64,000 bases of DNA from NCBI GenBank assembly GCA_020226215.1, contig CM035230.1, positions 7,153,501 through 7,217,500 of the forward strand, read 5' to 3'. The notes under the pieces are model-generated. The model saw only the letters and a program-made list of their open reading frames with translations. It made no database searches and was not told where the DNA came from. This stretch comes from Sindora glabra. Lineage: Eukaryota; Streptophyta; Magnoliopsida; Fabales; Fabaceae. The translations under genes and the position numbers were made by a program. This document shows positions 36,490 to 49,409 of the stretch, piece by piece (within the stretch, counting starts at the first letter, position 1; the number at the start of each line of letters is the position of its first letter).

Positions 36490-39080
36490 AGAAGACTCAA
36501 GGTTGAGCCCTAATGTATACTTATCCTTATAGTAAAGTCCTTTGCCTTGCCTTTGAGAGTTCTCACACTTATAGTTATTCTATCATGTTGTTTTATATAG
36601 TCTAGATATATGTCACACAAACTCTTTTCTTTTCTAAAGCCTTTTATAACATTTCTTTTGATACTCGATTATAGGCTTTTTTTAGATTAATGAAAATTAT
36701 ACATAAGTTTCTTTCTTAACTTTGATACCTTTCTATTAATTCTCGTAGAAGATAAATAACCTTTATTATAGACCTTCCTGACATAAATTCAAATTGATTC
36801 TTTATAATTCTAGTCTAGTGTTTTAATCTATGCTCAGTCACTTTTTTCCATAATTTCATCATATGACTCATAAGTTTTATCCCTTAATAGTTTACACAGT
36901 TTTGGATATCTCCTTTGTTCCTATATATAGGCACCAAAATACTACTCCTCCATTTATTTGGCATTTTCTTAAACCTCAAAATCTCATTAAATAACTTAGT
37001 GAGCAAAAGATACCATGCTTTCCTAAACATTTTAAATTTTAATAGGAATACCATCAAGGTTAATAGCTTTACCATTATTCATCCTTTTAAGAGCTTCTTT
37101 TACCTTTCTAACTTGAATCCTGTGATAATAAGCTAAATTTTATTCATCCTTTTAGATTTTTAATCCTTCCATATCCCTAATCAATCCTTACTCATTATTG
37201 AAAAGCTTATAAAAGTACTTGTCTCATCTCTCTTTAATATCTTCATCTGTGAACAAAACTTGTCCTTCTTCATCCTTCATACACCTTACTTGATCCAAAT
37301 CTCTTATTTTCCTTTCCCTATTTTTAGCAAGCTTATAAATTTTTCATTCTCTATTCTTTATCCCTAGATCTTGATAGAACTTCTTAAAAGTTTTAGATCA
37401 TGCCTCACTCACTACCTTCGTCTTTTTGCATTTCTAATCCTTTCATATCCCTAGTCAATCCTTACTCATCATTGAAAAGCTTATAAAAGCACTTCTGTCA
37501 TCTCTCTTTAATATCTTCATCTATGAGCAAAACTTATCTTTCTTCATCCTTCATACACTTTACTTGATCCAAATCTTTTATTTTCCTTTCCCTATTTTTG
37601 GCAAGCTTATAAATCTTTCATTCTTCATTCTTTATCTCTAGATCTTGATAGAATTCCTTAAAAGCTTTAGATCGTGGCTCACTCACTACCTTTTTATTCT
37701 CATTCCTAGTCGTTTGATACCTTTCCCAATTTTTGGCTTTGTCACACACATGTAAGGCCTTAGAATAATCCTTTTTGGTTTTGATCTTTTTCCTGCAAAC
37801 TTTTGTTCCATCACTAAAATTCTTTATCTTTCAGTCTAAAACCTTTTAATTCATCCAAGACTGCTTTAGCAACCATCCTAATCCCTTTTTGCTTTCGTAT
37901 CTCAAATATGGTTGACACTTCTTTGTACTTTCCAATTACTTTTCTCCAATAATATTCTCTTAAAAGTCATTTGTTTTTCACTCTTGAGCTACCACCACTT
38001 TATCCTTGGATTTATAACTTGTTATCTTTTCTAGTTATGGGTCTTAAAATGAACATCAAGGACTAAGACCCTGTGCTATATAGTAAGGTTTTCCCTTAAA
38101 ATCACTTTGCAATCCTTATAAACTTTTCTATCTAAGCTTCTTACTAAAAAAGATCAATTTGCAACCTTAAGGTTCCACTTTTGTACGTAATTAGATGCTC
38201 TTCCCACTTCTTAAAATAAGTGTTTACAATTTTGAAATCATATACTATCAAAAAATCAAGAATAGATTGCCCTTTCTCATTTAATATTGCAAAACCAAAT
38301 GCTCAATGCACTCTCGAAAATTACCTTACCTTACTACTAACATGTCTATTTAAATCTCTTCTGATAAGAATCTTTTCTGCTTATGGAATTCTTTAAACCA
38401 ACCTTTCTAAGTCTTCCTAAAACTTCTCCTTCAAATGTGCCTCTAATCCGACTTGTGGTGCAGAGTGCTAATGATATTGATAATCTCCTGTATAACCATT
38501 AATCTTAATAATAAGATCCTATCCTTAATTTTTTTACATTCACCACATTCTTCTTTCAATTCTTATCTATAATAATACCAACTCCGTTCTTTCCTCTAAC
38601 TTTCCCTATGTACCATAGTTTAAATCCTGTAATGTTTAACTCCTTAACTCTTTCTCTAACTCATTTAGTTTCTTAAAGACATATGATGTTAATTCTTCTT
38701 TAAATCATGGTGTCCACTACCACCAAAGATTTACTTGTCAATATACTGATATTTCAGGTACCAAACCTAATCATGCTCTCCCCAACTAGCTTTTTTACTT
38801 ACATCCATAAAAAAAAAGTGAGGATCCTTGCTCATTTAACATTACATCTAAGCACCGATGCAGTGACATTAACTCATTTAACACTATACTTGAGTCATAC
38901 AGCATTACTTTTGGGTAACGACCTAATAGTAGTACAAATAAAGCATCGTGTGTGATCCATGATTGGGATATCGACAAAATTTTATGTTGGCTTTCGAAGA
39001 TTAACCCAGAAGGAGAGAAATGCCCCCACTTGTGTTATAAGCTGGCGATACCTAAAGTAGCAAAATAAAATAACATAAAA
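36490..39080 (-). pseudogene. L1-type LINE ORF2: endonuclease and RT, interrupted
   Basis: On the minus strand, the endonuclease region lies at about 38790-38400 (NIICL..ETK is the family's LQETK motif, with WTP*FKEEL before it). Reverse transcriptase runs from about 37300 to 36490. It includes KMPNKWRSSILVPIYRNKGD at 36930, then the MKLWKKVTEHRLKH, IKNQFEFMSGRSI and INLKKAYNRV blocks, and ends in IRISIH*GSTLS at 36490. The sequence stops just before the catalytic FADD box, where the inner CACTA begins. Roughly 230 residues, including that box, are missing between this end and the C-terminal piece at 33795-34034. A 274-bp tandem duplication (37151-37698) adds a frameshift. Confidence 0.75.
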
Positions 39081-39101
39081 TAATAATAATAATAATAATA
39101 A
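39080..39101. repeat. (TAA)n microsatellite at the LINE 5' side
   Basis: Seven to eight TAA/AAT units between the LINE start and the right half of the outer CACTA element. Confidence 0.7.
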
Positions 39102-40599
39102 ATAAATAGGTAGATAAATAAATATTTGATCCATCATACTTCTTTCTGTGCACTGTCAGTATAGAGAAACTTGGTAGGATCAATATTAGTATTATAGTAA
39201 TGAATGTAAAATTTATTATTATATATTTCTAAAATAAAATTTGTTATAACTTAAGTCATAAATCATACTATTTATATATAATATAATGATTTTAATATTT
39301 TCAAAATATATATCTTCTTTGTCAACACATTTTTTTAGAATAAAGTGATGTGATAAAAAATAAATCTTTTTATAATATTTTATACCTTGAATGATCTATT
39401 TTTTTTAAGTAATATTTTAAAAATTGGACCAAATAATAAATTGAAAAAATTGTTTTATATATATGTATTATATATATGTATATATTAATCCTATTAATTT
39501 TTAATTTTAGTATGTAAAGAATTTAAGTTTATTGAATAATTATATAATAAAATCTTTAATATTTTATCATATTAATTTTATTAATGTATAATAAGTTTAT
39601 TATATAAATTTAATTGATGAAAAGTTAAATAATTATTTATTATTTATGAAAAACTATTACATTCTAATAGATATTAAATTTGGTACACATGTAAATAAAA
39701 ATATTTAAAAGCTTCATAATTAAGCTTTTTCTTATATATCTTAAGGTTTAGAGTTTAACTCCTATCTTTATTATTTTAAGAAAAATAATAAAAGTATATA
39801 ACTATATAATTTATGAGTAATTCTATTATTTTACATGAATTTTATGAATTAGTTAATTGAAAATATTATATTTTATAATTTTTTTATTTTGATTGATTGA
39901 GAGCTAATCAGTTAATCAAGTAAGTTGTTTACCAAATTTCTAAAATAATTATTTAACTTAGTCAATTAGTTAGAAGCCTCTAACTCAAGTAATGAATTAA
40001 CTATTTACTAAATACTCATAATATATAAATATTTATATTTTTTTAATTATCTATTATATTATAACATATGACACTTATTATAAATAGCTTTTTTTATATG
40101 TATAGTTTCAAAAAATGATATATTTGGTTATGATTTTATTCATAGAATTAATTTATGGCATAAGTAATACTTTACTACAAATAATTTTTTTTTACTTATA
40201 TGATAGAATAAGTGATACTTTATCATAAGAAATGTCTACTTATAATTTAATTTATGGTACAAGTGACACTTTGCCATAGGAAATGTGTTATCATAACTTG
40301 GTTGTGGCATAAGTGATATTTTGCCATGAGTAAAGTTTTTTTTTCATAGCATAAGTGATATTTTGCTATAAATTATTTTTTTTATACCATAAGTGATATT
40401 TTACCACGAAAAATATGTTCTCGTAACTTAATTTATGGCATAAGTGATATTTTGCCATGGCAAAATTTTTTTAGTTTTTTGTACATTTGTTTAAATTTTT
40501 TGTTCCCATGGTAAAGGATAAAATTACCATAATTTTTAAATTTTTGTACCATAATTCGTGGCACAAATATTAATTTGTTATAGTGTGAAAAAGACTCAA

Positions 40600-41960
40600 G
40601 TTTATATGTTTTATTAATATTGCCATCTTTCTTTTCAAACTTCTTGTCCTAACTAAACTTCCAAAAGGAACCTAAATTATAATCTTATCTATAAGAATTG
40701 CGGATGAATTTTTCTTTTATAATAACCTTCATTTCTTCCTAAATAGCAATAAGCCTTTTACTATTTCTTCTTCTAGATGAAATAAGTTAATCCCATTACA
40801 TATTGACATAATTAATGAATTGGTAAGTGGTAAGTCTTATTTTTGTCTCTTTGGAATAGTGGAGACAATTAAAGATTAATTTTATCTTCCTTTTCCACTT
40901 TAAGTAAGTTTCTAGATCATTGATCCCTTAAAATGAATGAATCTTCATATTTATATTATCAAGATTAGAATCCATGCGATCTTTTTTTGGCTTATTATTT
41001 TCTCTTTTCACACTCCTCATTTCATCTTTTTTATCATTCTTTTTGGAATCATTGTATTGTACTCTTTCTTTATGGCTTTTTTTTTTGTTTTTGCAATACT
41101 TATCATCTTGTCTTCTATCTCCTTTGTCCCTCCTATCTCTTTCATTATGTTAATTCCTTTAAAGTCGCCCACCTTCAATCCTCTTAAGTTTTTCATCCAA
41201 CTTGTCAAATTTTGCATTCACTCATTCAAGTTATTGTTGTATGGTTTTCAATATGGACATGATATCTTTTTTCCCGCCACCTCTAAACATCTTGAAAGAT
41301 ATACCTATAAGAAAAGGTTAAATAAAGTATAATGCCTCATAAAAGTCATTTTTTACTTAATTTAGAGGCATTCACTCTTGTGTTTATACTTTAACTAAGG
41401 CTTTTACCCTTAAGTAATATCACATTCTCTTGCTCTTTTTTACTCTTATCTTTCCTTTTTGAGGTTTATTAAGAACTAAGGAGACATAACTAATAAGATT
41501 CAATAATTATGATAATCAATATCACCAATTAAAGAAAAAGGATTAACTAGTACTTGAGGATTAAGACTTAATAATGAAAACTCTAAAGAAAGAGGATTAA
41601 CTATTGCTTAAGGATTAAGACCAAGCAATTAAAGAAAGGAGATAAACAAGACTTAAAAATAAGGACTCAAGATTATGACTAAGTATATGAAGGAATGGAA
41701 ATAAACATAAGACTTAAAGACGTTGGATATATTTTATAAAGAATAAGAGATAATGGACAATGGAATAGTAATAAGAGTTCATGTATCTTTTGAGCATTCA
41801 TTCACTTCAAGGTGCATTTTAACACTTTTCAAATAACTTTTTTTTTGTTTTTCACAATTCATAACTCTTTTTGTTCTTCCTCTTTTAATTTTCAACTACT
41901 AACACTTCTTTTATTTTTTACTTTTTTGTATCTTTCTTCTTTTTCCTTTTTTGATTCACT
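40600..41960 (-). pseudogene. Gypsy gag remnant (minus copy)
   Basis: The minus strand near 40790-40660 reads EEMKVIIKEKFIRNSYR, then GSFWKFS and DKKFEKK, the gag core of plant chromovirus-like gypsy elements (W-E-E-M-K pattern). It lies downstream of LTR, PBS and leader on the same strand, as it should. The outer CACTA element truncates it at 40588. Large frames on the plus strand here (40937-41332) are shadows of an A/G-rich minus strand. Confidence 0.5.
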
Positions 41961-42684
41961 ATTAATTTTCTTTTACTTTGATTTCTTCTTTTGATATTTG
42001 CTATTTCTTTTCTTTTATTTTTGTAGCTTTTCCTTTATCTTTTCACTTTGTTTTCCATTTACTCTTTTCTTGTTTTTCTTTTGTTTCACTTTAAAATTCA
42101 ACACTTCACCTTTTCAAGCACTCATTTGTGCTTAAAATATCACATTAGTAGTTCAACACAATTACCCAGAATAGAATCAGTAGAAAAAAAGATGCAACAA
42201 TACAAGAATTTTTGAATGCCGACACATAAATTGTAAATAATAGAATTTAAATAAAAATACAAAAAATTAATGCAATGAAATAAAGAAATGGAAACACTAA
42301 TTAATTGGACAATGTCTTAAAATAGAACATATAATTCAAGATACAAATTAGACACTAACATTACTATACCGACTCAAAATGAATGAATTTCAAGCAATAA
42401 TATAAAAATGGACTAAAATGCATTAATGAAGATATAACTAACAATTACGAAATGCAACTTTGCAAAATCTAACTACAAAATGAGATGCAATTTGACAAAT
42501 GCAAGAAGAAATTAAAACGAAAATGACATTGATAACAGCAAATGAAATTAAGACATGAATTTTCAACAAAGATTGCAATTACAAATTGAAATAAAATAAA
42601 AAAATAGCAAAATGGAATTGATAGAATTGTAAAAAATGTAAAAATAGAAACAAAATCAAAGAAAACAAAACCTGAAGTTAAGAA
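41961..42684 (-). other. Gypsy leader (minus copy)
   Basis: Inverse of the leader at 29492-30212, with the same order of A/G-rich and T-rich parts. No gene. Confidence 0.5.
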
Positions 42685-42702
42685 CCTTGCTCTGAATATC
42701 AA
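42685..42702 (-). other. Primer-binding site of the minus gypsy copy
   Basis: The minus strand reads TTGATATTCAGAGCAAGG, resembling the iMet-tRNA-type TGGTATCAGAGC site. It directly follows the LTR end. Confidence 0.55.
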
Positions 42703-42703
42703 A

Positions 42704-43476
42704 TTATAAGAATTCAATAGCATTAATACATAACAATGTGAACCTATTAAGAATCCATCTTAGAAAATCCACGAATAATTTGGAAATGCTAGGTAACATC
42801 CTAAAATTAAAAAAATTAAAAAAATAATATTCATACTATACTTCAAATAAAGAAGAAGGGAAGTGATAAGTGATAAAAATCATGCCACAAAAGATGAATC
42901 TTTTGATAAGAGATGGTAGATGCCATAAAGGTTGGATTCCTTTAATAAGTTTTCAAGTTCATTCAAGAACTAAAGAAAAATTACACTTTCACAAGAAGGC
43001 ATAACCACTCCATCCAAAATGTTTAAAATCTAAATTGTCTAATTTGGAATGAGGAACAACTCCATATATAGCTCAAAGGATTATCTAAATTAGTTGGGCT
43101 TAAATAGACTTAATTATGCTTAAAATTAAACTTTAACCTAAACCTAATGAAAAAGCATCTTAAGTGTACTAAAGTAACATAGTAAATAAATCAAGGTAAA
43201 ATGGTAAACTAATAGGCCAAATACTACTATAATGTGGGAGGCCCAAATATGATTTAAAACATAACAAAATACAAATAAGTCCGAACATAACCAAAATGGT
43301 GCCAATATGGATTAAGGTGACGATGATATGGGGGTGAGGTGGTGCCAAGGTGATGATAATATGTCACATCTCCACTACACTCCTCCAAGGTTTCCTCTTT
43401 ATGTGCATAAGCCTTTTGAATCTCATCTTTAATCCTTCATAGCTTTACTATTTAAGTTTACCCCTTTATGATCACA
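42704..43476 (-). repeat. 5' LTR of the minus gypsy copy
   Basis: In reverse sense it starts TGTGATCATAAAGGGG. It aligns end to end with 28701-29472. The minus element continues through PBS, leader and gag to the CACTA insertion, and probably on to the pol fragment at 32060-30550. Confidence 0.7.
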
Positions 43477-44449
43477 ACAATTTGGTTTGTTTTGGTTTAC
43501 ATATTCATTTTCCTTCTATGTTTTGGTTTACGATAATTGGTACAAATTGTACTAATTAGACTAAACTTTTATGGTATTATGTTAAGTCATTCTACAACTA
43601 TCTTGTTGATAAAAATTTCTTTTGTTATAAAAAAATACCCTAAAAATTTTAGTATTGTGCTAAAGAAATAACTATTAATATAAATGGTTATCATCATTTC
43701 TTAGATTACATCTATCATTATTCACCAATAAGTGTGGCATGTAGCCTAAAGCTTTGTATTCAAATAATAACTATATTATGCAAGTTATGGTTACGTATGT
43801 GATTATTTAAAGTTATTATTTTCATTTATTCATTTTTGCACATTGACTTTTAGCAATATTAAACCAATATTTTTGATTTCCTATTCATTTTGTGAATATA
43901 AGCTAAAGAACAAATGTCATAGGAAATATTCAATCGAGTGAGTTACAACCTCGAGATTAACTATAGGGTGCTGGTTGAAATGACTAAGCATGGAAAAGAA
44001 TTAAAGAAGTAAACTAAGCTCATCATTAATACTTTAAGAAGTTACCAAGATGTACTTCATTATTTGTCATATTTGCTTCAAGTCTTCTATAGTTTTAAAT
44101 TGTCATATATGTTTGTTCCCTTTTTGTGCTAGAATGATGCTACCTTGGCAATTGAGGATAAGAAAAAGTAGAGAAGTATCTTGAAAATGTATTGCATTTA
44201 GCTCATGTTAATACCAATGATATATTGACATGATATTCCATAGATTTAAAAGTCATACATTTGATGTTATGTTTTGTTAAGCTAGGTTGAATTTTGAAAG
44301 GATAATGTATATATCTATTAGATTAATCTTACTATATGAATGCTTTGAAATGAGTTTTTCTCTCTCCAACTAGAAATACAATAATTTCTATAATTGTGTC
44401 ATAAGAATGAGTTGATTGCAAAGATCTGATGCTTTCCTTATTCTTACAA
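43477..44449. other. AT-rich non-coding sequence
   Basis: No gene or element end recognised. It may include remains of the 5' part of the F-box-like pseudogene, but no F-box motif was seen. Confidence 0.3.
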
Positions 44450-44798
44450 TACAAGTTCTATCAATTTTTGATAGTTGGTATCTTGTACCATTTTGTATAG
44501 ATGGAACACCAAAAGGAAATACCTATTTGTAGCTTGACAGCCATGATTTCTTAGTAACATTTGCATAATATATGCTAAGCAATTTGCAAAAGATTATTAA
44601 AAAAAAATTTAGTTATGGAACCTTAATGCCTAAGTATTATTATTATGATACAAGTTCTATCAAATTTATATTATTGGTATCTTATGCCATTTTGTGTAAA
44701 TGGAACACCAAAAGGAAATACTTATTTGCAATTTGATAGTTATGATTTCTTAGTACATTTGCAGAATATATGCTAAGCAATTTGCAAAAGATTATAAG
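44450..44798 (+). repeat. Tandem duplication of a ~190-bp unit
   Basis: Two copies share GGAACACCAAAAGGAAATAC (about 44512 and 44701) and TATGCTAAGCAATTTGCAAA (about 44572 and 44770). The second copy continues after the solo LTR at 48678-48718. Confidence 0.7.
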
Positions 44799-47700
44799 TG
44801 TCATACCCTGGTTTAATATTTACAAGTTTTATAAATTTTAATGTATGTGAATATTATATTTATTTAGTTAAATTTTGACTTTAAATTTCCTTTCTTTTAA
44901 AGGATTTTAGAATATTAAAATAACATTGATGATAAACTTTAAAGTATATTTATTTTTATAGAGATTATTGATTTGAGAGTGGATTAAAGTAATTTTACAA
45001 GAAAGTTTCTTATAAGTTGAGAAATAATTTATAGTGATTGTGTGCGCAATGATTTTTGAAATCATCTACTTGTATTTTATAAATTATTTTATGAAATAAG
45101 GAGTATTAAAGTATTTATTTTAGGTCTTATAATTTATCAAATTATTATAAATACATGTTTATATATATATTGAGGCAAAATAGAGAATAATTTAGTATTT
45201 ATGAATGCAAGGAATTATGAGATAAATTATTTATATTCAATAAATTATTTGTGAAAATTTTGAAAGTGTTAAATATTTATTTTAAAATTTTCAAATTTAC
45301 TAAGTTATTATAAATATATAAATATTAAATGTAATGAAGTTGAAATTATAAAATTAATTTTATAAAAATTGAGTTTCTCTAAATAAATGGCTAGATCACT
45401 TTTAATTTGAAATAAAAGGCTAAGATTCTCTATCATAAGGAATAGATGGTTAAGATTTAATTTGAAGAGGGGTTTTAGTACATTGCAATACATTGGATAA
45501 AACCTTAATGCTTTTTTTAAATTATTTTTTTAGTGGCTTTTATTGACATTCCCCTTCCTTATTTTTTATTTTCCCTTCTCATTTCTTATACCAGTTGTTG
45601 CCTTATTTATAATTAAAAAAAACTAGTACTTTCCTTTTACATTTTTTATTTTGGTTAGCTCCTTCTCTCTCTACTCTATTCCACTGCCCTCTTTCTCTCT
45701 TTGCTAGTTTTCTTTTTTCGTTCCTCCTCTATGCGATTATACTTTTTTTTTCTGGGTTTCCATTAGCGTTAGCAGCTGTTCTCAGCATCAATCATACTAT
45801 TTTTTATTGGTATTAGCAGCAATTCTTGGCGGTAAGTATGCTATTTTTGTTGGATATCAATTGTAGTTATTAACTTCTTTTGTCACTAACCATGGCATTC
45901 TTAGTGCAATAGCTCCTCCTTAAGGTGGTTGTGTATTCATTTATCATTAAGAAGCAGCAAATTGCAACTAGATAGTAGTAAAGGAAATATTAGTTTTTCT
46001 TCATTGCTAGCATTCTGGTGAGCTCTTATCATTGACAAGCTCCAATTACATACTATAAAAGGAGGCGAGCATGATCATATCATAAAAACTTAATATTTAT
46101 AATGTTTGCTAGTTGATCTAAGAAAAATCCATTTGGGTATTTTTAACATATGCAATGATGTACATGAAAAATATGATTTTTATATTATAAAATGATGAAG
46201 TAATATGATTAAAATATATACAAAGCATTATATATTATTTTTCTGAAGAATCATGCATGTTCTAAAGAAAACTCATTTATAAGTATTTTGAATATATGAT
46301 GGTGGTCCTGTAAAATAGAAATTTTATGATACAGATTACTAGAATAAATATAGTGCATTAGACTTTAATATTTAGTAAGATTCCAACTTGATTCAAGAAA
46401 ATCTATTTTATGCAAATTATAGATTTTTAGTAATACTTTTGAAAGATGATATTTTATGCTATGGAGCATTGAAATTATATGACTAAAGCCTTTTTTAGCA
46501 TCATTTTTTAATATAATAGAGAGTTTGAATCTATCTTAAAAAATCTTGCTTCATTATATTATTTGGATACTTAGTATAATATTGATGAAATAAAGAGTTT
46601 ATGCTTAACAATTTTAGATCATTATATTTGAAGTATATTTATATAATAAAAATCAATTATTTTTTATGTTTCGACTTTGGTTTGGATATTTCCAACAAAC
46701 GTGATTTCTTTCTTATTCTTTAGAAATGAGTTAAAAATATATAAAAAATAAATATATAGTTTTATACACTAATATATCTAGAACCCTTCCAAAGCTTGAG
46801 ATCTTATTTTTGCTCATTTTCATATTTCAAAAAAGAAACCTGTTACTTATGGAAATCCTTGATTATTCAATGAAAGAGTTAAAAGTAAAGTAAATTATAG
46901 CTTAGGATCAAGGAATAATAGAAAATGAGAGTTTTAGAGCTTTAAGTTCTAATAAATAAATCTATATAATTTTGATTTAAAAGTTTCTCAATAATAGTAA
47001 ATGCCAGTTAAAGATTAATCTTAGGAACTATGAATACGAGGAGTAAATAAATATTGTATTATGACAATAAGCTTTAATATTTTATTCATATGGTTTAATT
47101 TGGGAATTCAACATTACAATATATTCTTAGTTTCCTATGATTAATTTAAGAAAAGATGATAAAATGCATTATAGGAGGTTATGATATTTAGGAAAGGAGA
47201 GCTAGTAATATGCATATAATAATTTATTATCATAAATTGATAATTAAGAAGAGATGAAGGTTGAAGGCTAAAGAGTTGGAAATTTTCGAAGCTATGGGAC
47301 GATTTCAAGTGAGTATATATCTCAATACTAAATTTTTATCTTAATAAAAGATGATTTAAATATCATAAATTATATCTTCTAATTATTAGTTTGAAATTTA
47401 GTTTCATTATATAAGTACAAATAGTAATTGATCAGAGTACACAATGAAAACATAATAGTAGTGATAACTATTAATGGGTTGTGATCAAATTTAATTATAT
47501 TTATATAGTAGTGCCTATACTGCTACGTGCTTAATACTATCGAGTGAAGAATCAGTTACTCCGCATTGATGATTTATAAACAATTATGAAATGAGGGTTG
47601 AATTCTCATATGTATATGAAACTTGTTATAGATGATGCTAAAAAGCATGAATCATAATAAAGCAGTACCATTGGATGCTGTAAAGTGAGAATAGAGCTAT

Positions 47701-48677
47701 GATGTGAAAGTTGGATGGTAAATTCCTAGCAACTTGTTATGAAGGATAAAATTGATATGAGAGCTGAATGAGAAATTTCTGGCAAGCAATTGAGGTAAAT
47801 ATAGTATCGATTTAGAAGCCAAGAAAAAGGCTACAAGAATGTTCATTATAACTGGATGTGTGTGATAGTAGAAAATGTTTATGATTGAACATTACAATTG
47901 ATATAATTGAGATGATTTATTTGCATTTAGCCTTGATGGCTATTTATGATTGTAATGTCTACCTAGAATGGGAAGTTTGTAATACGATAACAATGCCGCA
48001 TATTAGCAAATAGTTGATGTTTTTATGAATCGTGATATGAGATATAGAGTTATATGTAGTAGAACTCCCATTACAGGGATGGTTTCACATATTTTAGAAA
48101 TCTAGGAAATATAAGTTTGTTAATATTTTAATTTAATGCATGTTTAACTTGTGGATGTTGATTATAAAACTAATCTCTTGCAAGATAGTGATAGGTATAT
48201 GCTCATTGAGTTTTCATAAGTCACTCTATTTTATTTTACATGTTTTCAGGATAAAGATAAGTGCCTTTGAACCTTGTTACACCTATGAAGAATCAAGACC
48301 GCCTTACTAAAGAATTTGATAATTGGAGTTCTTTTGAATTAGGATTAGAATTTAAAATTGAAATGCCATTAATTCAGCATTAGATATGTAAATTAATCTA
48401 CGTGTAAGTTTAAAATTGTACAGTATTGTAGGGATGTTGTTTGTTGTCATATCTAAAAATAAAATAGGTTTTATATTATAGGACGTGTGGCCCTCAAGAG
48501 GTGTCCAAAAATAAGAAAAATTTTATCCATTTTTTGCAAAAATTTAAAATAAAATTTCAAGCCCTTTTAAAATTTAGAAACTCTCATTGAATAGTAAAAG
48601 TGAAAATTGTTAAGAATTACAAAAACTGATAACGGGGTCTGCACTGATCACAATTGGAGTTGGGTCATGACAATAAG
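44794..48677 (+). repeat. Solo LTR, 3.87 kb, with perfect ATAAG duplication
   Basis: The LTR runs from TGTCATACCCTGG at 44799 to GGGTCATGACA at 48672 and is flanked by ATAAG at 44794-44798 and 48673-48677. It shares long blocks with the shorter LTR at 10283-12460, mainly in the 3' half. A CT-rich stretch near 45660-45720 probably marks the old promoter and leader. No internal gag or pol. Removing the LTR and one ATAAG restores the tandem unit that the neighbouring copy shows, which gives independent proof of insertion. Confidence 0.85.
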
Positions 48678-48689
48678 ACAATTTTGCAG

Positions 48690-49100
48690 GCATGGGACCC
48701 TAATGCTTGAGTACTTGTTTGAATTTTTCATACTAAAAGTTGGTACATAGAGAACAATTACATACTCTAATTGTAAATTCAATGGTTGAAACCTATTGGT
48801 TACTTTTCTTAAATAAGGCTATTCACTGGTCTTTAATAGAAGATGGATCGAATACTTGGATCATTAGTATTTATGGTCTTAAAATTGAAGGATTTTACGA
48901 GATATTGCTATTAGAAAATATTAATGTTTATTCACAAGATATAAAATTAGTAGACATTGATACTTTAGAAGAATGTTTGTGTTCTTTAGTTTGCAATATA
49001 AAGCATGATAGCTTTGACTTGTGAATAATGAGAGAGTGTAGCGTGAAAGAGTCTTGAGCTATACTAGTATCTATTCCTTTTGTCACACTTTGGCCATATG
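48690..49100 (+). pseudogene. F-box-associated (FBA) domain pseudogene fragment
   Basis: The open frame 48740-49024 contains NKAIHWSLIEDG, WIISIYGLKIEGFYEI, then TLEECLCSLVCNIKHDSFDL. This is the order of the FBA domain of plant F-box proteins: 'GALHW', 'I.SFDL..E.F.EI.LP', 'L..CLCLVCN'. Just after, the expected W of 'DLW-MKEYGVKESW' is replaced twice by TGA (at 49021 and 49053), yet IMRECSVKES remains readable. Such proteins recruit substrates to SCF ubiquitin ligases; no F-box N-terminus is visible here. The 3.87-kb LTR lies immediately upstream. The open frame starts at an internal ATG and is not a real start. Confidence 0.65.
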
Positions 49101-49373
49101 CATTCAAATGAATCCTTTATTCAAATTAGAGGTTGTCAGTAAAGATTTAATGCTTGTAACTATCTTTTCCTAGTATAATAATATAATATAATATAAAGAT
49201 AGTCAATCTTATAATAAAATAACCAGAACAATACTTGGTGATCATTTTTCAATGGCTACTATTCATGTGGAAAGGTCGATTTCTGTTGATGGATCAAATG
49301 TCATTGATCCATGTAGTAGATCATGAACATTCCTCAAGTGAAGTTGTATTTATGATATGGTGGATTTTTTTAT

Positions 49374-49409
<36 letters not shown>

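Larger units (their letters stand above)
32451..40588. mobile_element. Outer CACTA-like element split by a LINE
   Basis: The left end reads TACTACAAAAAAAAAG then TTTTTTGCGACAAATTC; the right end is the inverse of CACTATAACAAATTAAT. CACTA-type ends with TTGCGACAAA-like subterminal motifs are typical of plant En/Spm elements. The right subterminal region (about 40100-40560) holds repeated motifs such as GGCATAAGTGATATTTTGCC. The left half is 32451 to about 33770 and the right half about 39340-40588. Together they equal the reverse complement of the inner copy at 34035-36489, so both are the same non-autonomous family. No transposase is seen. A 3-bp target duplication could not be confirmed. Confidence 0.6.

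Noticed and set aside
40937..41332. 131-residue plus-strand frame that looks like membrane segments
   Set aside because: It is the complement of an A/G-rich minus-strand gypsy gag region; the hydrophobicity comes from T-rich composition.
48740..49024. 94-residue frame as an intact gene
   Set aside because: The ATG is internal, the FBA-like match continues past two stops, and no F-box N-terminus exists, so it is a pseudogene.
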